Shown here piece by piece: positions 1 through 6,110 of a DNA stretch of 7,915 nucleotides. The stretch covers positions 1 to 7,915 of the forward strand of contig JAKBSX010000104.1 of NCBI GenBank assembly GCA_021844725.1, given 5' to 3'. The position numbers were made by a program, and so were the translations under genes. The notes under the pieces were generated by a model, which was not told where the DNA came from, made no database searches, and saw nothing but the letters and a program-made list of their open reading frames with translations. Source of the stretch: Actinomycetes bacterium (GTDB taxonomy: Bacteria; Actinomycetota; Acidimicrobiia; Acidimicrobiales; Acidimicrobiaceae). Every line of letters starts with the position of its first letter. Position 1 is the first letter of the stretch.

Positions 1-1
1 C

Positions 2-562
2 AATTTAGCCGTTGGTTCAATAGATGTTCGTGAGGTTGTAGCCCCATATATGCGTCATTTGGCGGCACTTACCGGCGAGCAATTGACACTTTGGGTTTAT
101 GAGACCGGGTGGGCAGTTTGCGTTGATCGGATTGACAGTCGTCATCGGGTGCGTAACTACACCAGAATGGGAACGGTCGAAAAGCCGGAGGATTTTGCCA
201 GCGGCAGGTGCCTTTTGGCATTTTCCGGTGATGTGGAGATTGCCAGGGCAGCAGAGCGGGTACTGAATGCAAGGGGCGCGGATGCCGCCGACGTCTTGAG
301 GAAAAGATTGAATACAATACGGGAGCGTGGTTATGAGACCAACCCGGGTGATCTCTGGGAAGAGATAAGAGCGATAGCTGCGCCGTTATTTGGCCATTTA
401 GGCGTAAGCGGGGCGATCTCTGTTTCCGGTCCGGAGAGTCGCTTTGACGAGGGGGCAATTGAAGCGATGCTACCGCATTTGCTGGAAGCGACCAGGGAAG
501 CCTCAATCAAACAGGGATATATTCCTGATGGGCCTAGCCCGTCAATCGAATGGCTGGCATAG
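2..562 (+). CDS. IclR-family transcriptional regulator, 3' part (N-terminus outside window)
   Basis: This open frame runs in from the left edge and ends at TAG 560-562, leaving 186 residues. They correspond to the C-terminal effector-binding domain of IclR-type regulators. The winged-helix DNA-binding domain would lie upstream of the window. Identification rests on close alignment with the complete IclR protein at 4135-4977: shared blocks include LTGEQL, WAVCVDRIDSRHR, PEDFASGRCLLA, NPGDLWEEIRAIAAP and SVSGPESRFDE. Family members bind a small aromatic or organic-acid effector in this domain and activate or repress a neighbouring catabolic operon. It lies upstream of the UbiD module and points toward it, so that module is the likely target (inference). 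An internal ATG at 50 is in frame, but homologous sequence continues upstream of it, so it is not the real start. Confidence 0.9.
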   Translation, partial: NLAVGSIDVREVVAPYMRHLAALTGEQLTLWVYETGWAVCVDRIDSRHRVRNYTRMGTVEKPEDFASGRCLLAFSGDVEIARAAERVLNARGADAADVLRKRLNTIRERGYETNPGDLWEEIRAIAAPLFGHLGVSGAISVSGPESRFDEGAIEAMLPHLLEATREASIKQGYIPDGPSPSIEWLA

Positions 563-564
563 CG

Positions 565-699
565 ATGTCAAGATCGGCAAGCGAGGTCATCCTGGAAGGG
601 TATCAAGGCGAATCGGCCGACGTGCGATTGTCGGCGCGTGTCACCGAAGCTGTCGATTGGGCGAATGTGCAAGGGGCATGGTGGGTTGGGTCTGTATGA
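565..699 (+). CDS. possible 44-residue small protein (unrecognised)
   Basis: An ATG three bases after the stop of the first regulator opens a 44-codon frame ending in TGA at 697-699. The predicted peptide is mixed in character, with charged residues spread through it and a tryptophan-rich end (AWWVGSV). It has no signal peptide, membrane segment or motif I recognise. Its stop overlaps an ATG at 696 that opens a second short frame. No clear Shine-Dalgarno sequence precedes it, although translational coupling to the regulator is possible. It could equally be chance, or the remnant of a longer gene split by a frameshift near 696. Confidence 0.22.
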   Translation: MSRSASEVILEGYQGESADVRLSARVTEAVDWANVQGAWWVGSV

Positions 700-806
700 G
701 CCCTGATAACCATAACGGTATAGTTCTTCAAGGTGTCTATATGACCACTTGGAACGGCACAACCTTTGCTCAGGCATCCGGTCCGGGCGTATTGCCTACG
801 TCTTAG
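696..806 (+). CDS. possible 36-residue reading frame or frameshifted remnant
   Basis: ATG at 696-698 overlaps the TGA of the preceding small frame in an ATGA arrangement, and the frame ends at TAG 804-806. The peptide contains no motif I recognise. Read together with 565-699 after a one-base frame change it would give a protein of about 80 residues, so the pair may be a decayed gene. The hairpin at 811-830 follows directly. Support is only the overlap geometry. Confidence 0.13.
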   Translation: MSPDNHNGIVLQGVYMTTWNGTTFAQASGPGVLPTS

Positions 807-810
807 CAGT

Positions 811-830
811 CCCCGGTTTATTTCTCGGGG
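811..830 (+). promoter_or_regulatory. GC hairpin just upstream of the UbiD ribosome site
   Basis: CCCCG at 811-815 pairs with CGGGG at 826-830, with a possible further G-T pair (816/825) around an AT-rich loop. It lies between the stop of the short frame at 806 and the UbiD Shine-Dalgarno at 841. No run of T follows it, so it does not look like an intrinsic terminator. A role in the leader of the UbiD transcript, or no role at all, are both possible. Confidence 0.3.
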
Positions 831-850
831 CAGGAATAATGGAGGATTGA

Positions 851-2275
851 ATGGTAAGCAATGATTTCCGCAGTTTTTTAGCGGCAATAGGATCATCGGG
901 TGATCTCGTCACAATCAATGACCAGGTTGACTGGGACCAGGAATTGTCAGGAATCGGGAGGTTGAGTTGCGAGCGGGATGGTCCTGCTTTTATTTTCAAT
1001 AACGTAAAGGACTATGCACCGGATTGGCGTGTTGCCACCAATCCGATTGCCACTTGGCGCCGGCTGGCGGTCGGACTCAACCTGCCTGCAGAAATTCCTC
1101 TCAGAGATCTCTATCAAACTTATGCCGATCGTGAAGGAACAATGATCCCCCCGGTCATCGTCAGCGATGGTCCGTGTAAAGAAGTGAAAATTTCCGGCGA
1201 TGAGGTGAATCTATTTGATCTTCCGGTTCCTATGGTGCATGATGGTGACGGTGGCCGCTACCTGGGAACATGGGATCTTGTCGTTTCTAAGGATGCCAAT
1301 TCGGATTGGGTGAACTGGGGCATGTACCGGTTCATGATTCATAATGAGCGCATACTTACCGGTTATCCGCGGCCTACCAGTCACTTGGGCAAGATGCTGC
1401 TTGACGGCTATGTCCCATTGGGTAAAGGGATGCCAATTGCAATTGTGATTGGAGCAGACATACCGAGCCATATTGCCGCAGCCGCCACTTTTCGCATCGC
1501 TGGGAATGAGGCGGAACTTGCCGGTGGGCTAGGCGGTTACCCGATTGACCTCGTAAAGTGCGAGACATCAAGCCTCTATGTCCCTACTTCGGCTGAAATT
1601 GTCATTGAGGCCGAGATTTATCCGGACCGTATAGCACAAGAAGGGCCTTACGGGGAATACCCAGGCTACCGAAGTGGCGAGATGGGTAATTCAGTTTGCG
1701 CCCGCGTTACAGCCATAACCCACCGCCGCGATCCGATCCTCACACTGGATACCACTGGATTCAAGGATTCAAGTGCGACCACAACTTCCATTTCTGGTGC
1801 AATTGCGATCAAGCGCCGCTTGGAGAAGCATGGCGTTCCAGTTGTCGATGTTTACATTCCGCCAGAGGGTGGGGTCCATCTTGCTGTCGTTTCGGTTCGC
1901 AAGGGGGGATCGGAGATTGCCCAGCAGGTGGTCGAAATTCTTACCGCTCGCCGTGCGCTGATGTCGAAGATCATTATTGTTGATGACGATGTTGATGTGT
2001 TCAACATGTCAGCCGTGATCCATGCGTTTGCTACAAAATGTCATCCGGACCGGGGCACCCATATACACCGTTATGAGGGCCGTGCCAATGCACTTACTCC
2101 TGCCTACAGCCTGGAGGAGCGAGTTGCTCATTCCGGTGCAACGGTTGCATTTGACTCTACTTGGCCTCCGGAATGGCCAGTGGAAACGACACCGATCCGC
2201 GCTACTCTTGATTCGATGTATTCGCCGGAGATTCAAAAGCTTGTCACAGAGCGCTACAAATTACTTGGACTGTAA
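851..2275 (+). CDS. UbiD-family prenylated-FMN-dependent decarboxylase
   Basis: This complete 474-residue protein belongs to the UbiD family, cytoplasmic enzymes that use prenylated FMN and a divalent metal to (de)carboxylate aromatic, heteroaromatic or alpha,beta-unsaturated acids. The active-site residues keep the spacing I recall for Aspergillus Fdc1 (N168, R173, H191, E233, E277, E282). Here they are N155 and R160 (NWGMYR), H178 (SHLG), E220 (GNEAEL), E264 and E269 (EGPYGE). The C-terminal domain carries the acidic DDDVDV strand at 378-383. So the enzyme should be active. The start is ATG 851, preceded by GGAGG at 841-845. The EGPYGEYPGY form resembles, from memory, the branch acting on (hetero)aryl carboxylates such as protocatechuate or furan/pyrrole carboxylates, but the substrate is not determined. 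It is the first gene of module A. No UbiX-type flavin prenyltransferase is in the window, so the cofactor must be made elsewhere. Confidence 0.93.
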   Translation: MVSNDFRSFLAAIGSSGDLVTINDQVDWDQELSGIGRLSCERDGPAFIFNNVKDYAPDWRVATNPIATWRRLAVGLNLPAEIPLRDLYQTYADREGTMIPPVIVSDGPCKEVKISGDEVNLFDLPVPMVHDGDGGRYLGTWDLVVSKDANSDWVNWGMYRFMIHNERILTGYPRPTSHLGKMLLDGYVPLGKGMPIAIVIGADIPSHIAAAATFRIAGNEAELAGGLGGYPIDLVKCETSSLYVPTSAEIVIEAEIYPDRIAQEGPYGEYPGYRSGEMGNSVCARVTAITHRRDPILTLDTTGFKDSSATTTSISGAIAIKRRLEKHGVPVVDVYIPPEGGVHLAVVSVRKGGSEIAQQVVEILTARRALMSKIIIVDDDVDVFNMSAVIHAFATKCHPDRGTHIHRYEGRANALTPAYSLEERVAHSGATVAFDSTWPPEWPVETTPIRATLDSMYSPEIQKLVTERYKLLGL

Positions 2276-2279
2276 CTAG

Positions 2280-2285
2280 AAGAGG
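2280..2285 (+). promoter_or_regulatory. Shine-Dalgarno deciding the start of the 98-residue gene
   Basis: AAGAGG lies eight bases before ATG 2294. A GTG in the same frame at 2285 would place the start inside this site, so 2294 is preferred. Confidence 0.6.
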
Positions 2286-2293
2286 TGTGCAGA

Positions 2294-2590
2294 ATGGCAG
2301 ATGAATACGAAACTTTTGTGCGGGACACCACTCGGGTACTGTCAGGTCGTGACTGCGTGTTGACGCTCCGCGATCTAACCGAAGGCCGTTCGAAATACCG
2401 TGGCATAAATGTTCGTGCAGTTGTGTCCCGGCCCCCGCGTGCTGGCGAACCCATCCTCTGGATCCGGTCGGTGGTGGGGCTGAAAGATCCAGAGCCCTGC
2501 AGCTTACGAATAGTCGAAGAGTTGCCCGAGACCTTTGTTGGAGCACCATACAGTGACTATTTCACTGCATTGGAGCGCGCTCAAAGATGA
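2294..2590 (+). CDS. 98-residue protein of unknown function between UbiD and the CoA ligase
   Basis: I do not recognise this protein. It begins 18 bases after the UbiD stop, has its own ribosome site, and its TGA (2588-2590) overlaps the ATG of the ligase (2587). It should therefore be translated together with both. The sequence is soluble-looking with no signal or membrane segment. It starts with a likely helix, has a middle of alternating hydrophobic residues suggesting beta strands (VLTLRDL, INVRAVV, ILWIRSVVGL), and ends in a likely helix (YSDYFTALERAQR). Some UbiD-type enzymes have a small extra subunit (BsdD/VdcD in hydroxyarylate decarboxylases, small subunits in phenylphosphate carboxylase). 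BsdD/VdcD, as I recall them, carry CxxC pairs, whereas this protein has only two isolated cysteines. By position it may be an accessory subunit of the decarboxylase or ligase (inference). Confidence 0.8.
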   Translation: MADEYETFVRDTTRVLSGRDCVLTLRDLTEGRSKYRGINVRAVVSRPPRAGEPILWIRSVVGLKDPEPCSLRIVEELPETFVGAPYSDYFTALERAQR

Positions 2591-4092
2591 AAGAAACAAT
2601 CACCCAAGCGGTCGGCAGACATGCTGGTGAGCAGCCTCATCGTACCGCCCTAACCGACGGCATCACATCACTGAGCTGGAGTGAAGTCAAGAGTTGGATG
2701 GACGATGCGGCAGGATGGCTTTCAGATCTTGGACTTCCGCGCGGTGCGTCTGTGCTTGGGTGGTTGCCCAACTGCCTTGAATGGTATCTCATCCGCCTGG
2801 CGTGTGAACAGGCTGGGTTATTCTGGGTTCCGGTTCCCGCGAGCCAGGGTAGGCATGAGTTGACGTCCATACTGGAGCGGACGCGTCCGAGTGTATTGGT
2901 GACAAAAGACCACTTCAGAGATCATGACTATTCTGTTGAAGCCGATGAGATATGTGGCCAGCTTGGTCTTGCCCCACTTCGCATCACGGTACCAGATGAT
3001 CGGCTGTTGTGTCTAAAAGGATCGGTGAGCGGAGAATCTGCGCCTTTGCGACTCGAGGAGTATGCACATGCGCTTCCAACATCTGGTTCAGAGGGGATGC
3101 CAAAACTGGCGGTATATACTCTGTCCGCAGCATGTGAGCGTGCCCACGCACAGGCCCAGTTACTCGAACTGTCGAGAGAAGACGTCATACTCATCCTCTC
3201 TCCCGGTACCGGACCAGCCAGAGTTGGCTGGCTGGCGGCGCCTATAGCCGGTGCTTGCGTAGTTGTTATGCCGAAGTTCGGCATTGATGCTGCTTTGGGG
3301 TTGATACACAGTACGCGTGCGACAATGGTTTGTGGTACTCCGGCCCAGCTTGCCCTGCTTGCTGCCAAATTACATGCAGTTGACATCTCCTCAGTACGAA
3401 TCTGGTACGCAGTCGGTTCGGTGATGCCGCCAACTTTGGCTGAGGATCTCGAAACCCTGACTAAGGGGATTGTGGTCTCGAATTACGGCGGTTCAGATTT
3501 TGGCGGTTGGGCGGCCCCGGACCTTGATGCTGCGGCGCAGATACGGCATAACACTGTGGGCCGTCCACGTGGTGGCACTGAGTTCAGGATTATTGACGAC
3601 CATGGCAATGATGTTTCATTTGGTTATTCAGGTGAGCTCATTGGCCGAGGCCCCTGTTGTGTGAGCGATTACTTGGGCGAAGAGGGTTGGCAAGCTTGGC
3701 GCGATGGCTGGTTCCACACTGGAGATCTTGCATCCTTTGACGATGACGGAAATTTAGTAATTGTCGGTAGGCTGAAGGAGGTTATCGACCGTGGTGGCGA
3801 CAAGGTAAGTCCTGTGGAAATAGAAGCACTGCTCCGAACCCATTCCGACATTGCACAGGTGGCGGTGATCGGCATACCAGATTCAATGCTAGGTGAGCGG
3901 ATATGCGCCTGTGTAGTTCCCGTGCAGGGGAAACATCCACCGGATCTCGACATCCTGCGCTATTATCTGGATGATCAGGGTCTTGCGCATTACAAGATTC
4001 CCGACCGGTTAGTCGTTCTCGAATCGCTGCCGATCGTCGGTGACAAGGTTGACCGCCGTGCGCTTGCGCTAATAGCTGGATCTTTGACGTAA
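2587..4092 (+). CDS. AMP-forming acyl-CoA ligase (ANL superfamily), probably aryl-CoA ligase
   Basis: This 501-residue protein has the usual length and domain order of acyl/aryl-CoA synthetases, which activate a carboxylate with ATP and then form a CoA thioester. The phosphate-binding loop is PTSGSEGMPK at 164-173. The A5 region reads NYGGSD at 299-304, with Asp where most members have Glu. The A7/A8 hinge region is GWFHTGD (374-380) followed by GRLKEVIDRGGDKVSPVEIE (394-413). The A10 catalytic lysine is probably K487 in GDKVDRR. All key positions are filled, so it should be active. Start ATG 2587 overlaps the previous stop, with GGAG at 2572-2575 as a weak ribosome site, so coupling is likely. 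In this setting an aromatic acid or a ring-cleavage product is the probable substrate, but nothing in the sequence separates a benzoate-, furoate- or aliphatic-type ligase. Confidence 0.9.
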   Translation: MKETITQAVGRHAGEQPHRTALTDGITSLSWSEVKSWMDDAAGWLSDLGLPRGASVLGWLPNCLEWYLIRLACEQAGLFWVPVPASQGRHELTSILERTRPSVLVTKDHFRDHDYSVEADEICGQLGLAPLRITVPDDRLLCLKGSVSGESAPLRLEEYAHALPTSGSEGMPKLAVYTLSAACERAHAQAQLLELSREDVILILSPGTGPARVGWLAAPIAGACVVVMPKFGIDAALGLIHSTRATMVCGTPAQLALLAAKLHAVDISSVRIWYAVGSVMPPTLAEDLETLTKGIVVSNYGGSDFGGWAAPDLDAAAQIRHNTVGRPRGGTEFRIIDDHGNDVSFGYSGELIGRGPCCVSDYLGEEGWQAWRDGWFHTGDLASFDDDGNLVIVGRLKEVIDRGGDKVSPVEIEALLRTHSDIAQVAVIGIPDSMLGERICACVVPVQGKHPPDLDILRYYLDDQGLAHYKIPDRLVVLESLPIVGDKVDRRALALIAGSLT

Positions 4093-4120
4093 TTTGTTTG
4101 ATCTGTGAACAATGAGCGGG

Positions 4121-4128
4121 AAGGGGGG
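4121..4128 (+). promoter_or_regulatory. Shine-Dalgarno deciding the start of the second IclR gene
   Basis: The purine run AAGGGGGG ends six bases before GTG 4135. The longer in-frame alternative, GTG 4105, has only AT-rich sequence ahead of it and no ribosome site, so 4135 is chosen. Confidence 0.65.
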
Positions 4129-4134
4129 TTAGCA

Positions 4135-4977
4135 GTGTCAGGAAAAGAGCCGGGGAAGGAGAGTACTCTTTATGACCCAGAGTCCCAAGTAGGCGTTTTT
4201 CCTACAGCTGGTATCACGGAGTCCAAGGCTCTAGATGTGCTGGAGTCATTCTCCTATGAACAACCCGAAATGGCATTGGGAGAGATCGCCGGAAAGCTTG
4301 GAATGGGCAAGTCGACAGTCCACAAAATCCTACAAACCCTACTTGTCCGTGGTTTCGTAGCCCAAAATCCAAATACCAGGCGTTACCGTCTTGGACTTCG
4401 AAATTGGCAGCTCGGATCTCAAGTTACAGGATTTTTGGATGTAAGGAATACCGTGTCCCCCTATCTAAGGGAGATAGCGAATCTGACTGGGGAACAATTG
4501 ATGCTTTGGGTCTACGAGGCAGACTGGGCTGTCTGCGTTGACCGGATTGACAGTCGACACAGGATTCGAAGCTACACCCGAATGGGAATCGTTGAGCGTC
4601 CCGAAGACTTTGCCAGTGGAAGATGTCTGTTGGCATATTCAGGCGAAGCTGCAGTAACGGCAGCGATGGAGAGGCTACGAAAAACGCGGGGGAATGCAGC
4701 GGCCGAGAATCTTTTGAAACGTTTGAATATTATCCGTTCGCAGGGGTATGAGACAAACCCTGGGGATCTTTGGGAAGAGATACGAGCCATAGCGGCACCT
4801 GTGTTCAGCCAATTTGGGCTTGAGGCTTCGATGTCAGTTTCCGGCCCAGAAAGCCGTTTTGACGAAGATTCAATGCGTAACCTGGTGCCTCATTTGTTGA
4901 ATGAAGTAGCTAAAGCTTCCCAGGAGCTGGGTCATTTTAGCAATGATTCAAAAAATTTGACTAAAGGTAGAAGATAG
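4135..4977 (+). CDS. IclR-family transcriptional regulator (complete)
   Basis: From GTG 4135 this gives 280 residues, typical of the family with a short N-terminal extension. Residues about 29-87 form the winged helix-turn-helix: a helix with SKALDVLESF, then LGEIAGKLGMGKSTVHKIL as the recognition motif, and a wing ending NTRRYRLG. The rest is the effector-binding domain, which aligns with the truncated regulator at 2-562 without gaps over about 160 residues, with about 103 identical by hand count. IclR proteins of aromatic pathways (PobR, PcaU and TphR types) bind the pathway substrate or an intermediate. The stop TAG (4975-4977) shares one base with the GTG of the dehydrogenase, so regulator and module B are probably one transcript. 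That would make the regulator subject to its own control. A longer start at GTG 4105 would add ten residues. Confidence 0.93.
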   Translation: MSGKEPGKESTLYDPESQVGVFPTAGITESKALDVLESFSYEQPEMALGEIAGKLGMGKSTVHKILQTLLVRGFVAQNPNTRRYRLGLRNWQLGSQVTGFLDVRNTVSPYLREIANLTGEQLMLWVYEADWAVCVDRIDSRHRIRSYTRMGIVERPEDFASGRCLLAYSGEAAVTAAMERLRKTRGNAAAENLLKRLNIIRSQGYETNPGDLWEEIRAIAAPVFSQFGLEASMSVSGPESRFDEDSMRNLVPHLLNEVAKASQELGHFSNDSKNLTKGRR

Positions 4978-6098
4978 TGGCAAAAGTATCTAAAACAAAA
5001 TCGCTTATTGTCACAGGTCCTGCTAAAGCCCATATAGATGAGTTAAAGGTTCCTTTTAATTTTAACGGAGGGGCCATTGGACAGGTTTTGGCTGCCGGGA
5101 TTTGTGGCAGCGATTTATCTTTATATAATGACGGACCTCTAGGTAGGCGCCTGTGGCCTTTGATCCTGGGTCACGAGAATATCGTGCGTTTGACTCAGAT
5201 GGATGAGGATTTTTCAGAACGTTGGGATGTGAAAGTTGGTGACCGAGTTGCAGTGGAGGAGTTCATACCTTGCGGACACTGCAACATTTGTTTGTCAGGA
5301 AACTATCGTCGTTGCAGGCGTACCGATTATAACTCGGAGTCCTTTCTTCGCTATGGCAGAACCCCGCTTAAGATTGAACCCGGGCTGTGGGGTGGGTTCT
5401 CTCAGTACATTTTTGTGCATCCTGATGCAAAGGTACACAAAGTTCCCGACTCTATACCAACTTCGCATGCTCCCCTTTTTGTTCCGATAGCCAATGGAAT
5501 CCGCTGGGTGACTGATGTGGGGAGGGCTTCACCGGGAGAAAGCGTGGTGGTACTGGGGCCTGGAGCGCACGGTCTTGGATGCGTTCTGGCTGCAAGTGAA
5601 ATAGGGGCGTCGACGATAATTGCTATAGGGTTATCTAGCGACGCTCAAAGGTTGGAAACCGCCAAAATACTGGGAGCTACTCATACTCTGTTTGCGGATA
5701 AAGACGATATTAAGTCGAAGGTAGCGGAGATTACCGGATCTATGGCTGATTTGGTTGTAGAGGTGACCGCGGGAGCTTCGGATGCTTCGAAATTGGCAAC
5801 CGAGCTTGCAGGTCCCGGAGGACGAGTGGTTCTTGCAGGAGGGGGCGGGCCTGATAGGAAAGGTATTGATCCGGAAGCAATAATCCGCAATGAAGTTCAA
5901 GTAAATGGTGTACGTGGTCATGATCTCCGCTCGATCGTCCCTGCCATCAAATTAATGGCTAGTGGAAAGTATGACTTTGACATTATAGGTACGAAAATAT
6001 TTCCTTTGGAAATGGCTCAGAAGGCCCTAGAGCTGTTTACCAGCAAAGAGTCTTCCCGACCTTTGGCTTTTGTAGTCAGTCCAACTGAGGAGATCTGA
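4977..6098 (+). CDS. zinc-dependent medium-chain alcohol dehydrogenase
   Basis: This 373-residue protein is a cytoplasmic medium-chain dehydrogenase/reductase. The catalytic zinc site shows C43 (GICGSD) and H66-E67 (GHE). The structural zinc lobe is complete with C99, C102, C105 and C113. The nucleotide-binding loop is GPGAHGLG at 194-201. Two positions are odd. Where sorbitol/threonine dehydrogenase types have Glu and liver ADH has Cys near the active zinc, this protein appears to have V169 (LFVPIANG). The residue equivalent to Asp223 of liver ADH, which favours NAD, is G218 (IIAIGLSS), so NADP use is possible. Start GTG 4977 overlaps the regulator stop, with AAAGG at 4963-4967. Next to a dioxygenase it may oxidise a diol or alcohol intermediate, but dihydrodiol dehydrogenases are usually of other families, so the substrate is open. 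Confidence 0.9.
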   Translation: MAKVSKTKSLIVTGPAKAHIDELKVPFNFNGGAIGQVLAAGICGSDLSLYNDGPLGRRLWPLILGHENIVRLTQMDEDFSERWDVKVGDRVAVEEFIPCGHCNICLSGNYRRCRRTDYNSESFLRYGRTPLKIEPGLWGGFSQYIFVHPDAKVHKVPDSIPTSHAPLFVPIANGIRWVTDVGRASPGESVVVLGPGAHGLGCVLAASEIGASTIIAIGLSSDAQRLETAKILGATHTLFADKDDIKSKVAEITGSMADLVVEVTAGASDASKLATELAGPGGRVVLAGGGGPDRKGIDPEAIIRNEVQVNGVRGHDLRSIVPAIKLMASGKYDFDIIGTKIFPLEMAQKALELFTSKESSRPLAFVVSPTEEI

Positions 6099-6110
6099 AA
6101 GGAGCTTTGA

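Larger units (their letters stand above)
563..850. other. 288-base gap between the first regulator and the UbiD gene
   Basis: No recognised gene lies here. The stretch holds two very short overlapping frames (565-699 and 696-806), a GC-rich hairpin at 811-830, an imperfect inverted repeat AGGCA (772-776) / TGCCT (793-797), and the strong ribosome site of the UbiD gene at 841-845. It is the largest non-coding stretch in the window and the natural place for the promoter and IclR operator of module A. I could not pick out a convincing -35/-10 pair, so the promoter itself is not annotated. Confidence 0.6.

Noticed and set aside
444..806. A 120-codon + strand frame beginning inside the first regulator
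   Set aside because: Its first third overlaps the well-supported IclR frame and reads as an arginine- and cysteine-rich shadow. Only its tail after 696 could start independently, and that is listed separately with low confidence.
811..830. The hairpin as a transcription terminator for the first regulator
   Set aside because: The stem is short and no T-run follows it.
2294..2590. Assignment of the 98-residue protein as a BsdD/VdcD-type small subunit
   Set aside because: It lacks the paired cysteines and overall pattern I recall for that family.
2928..3386. A 152-codon frame on the - strand
   Set aside because: It lies wholly opposite the acyl-CoA ligase, whose motifs continue through it, and its translation shows no recognisable domain. 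It is an antisense shadow, as are the other - strand frames here.
4105..4134. Longer GTG start for the second IclR regulator
   Set aside because: No ribosome site precedes it, whereas GTG 4135 follows a strong purine run.
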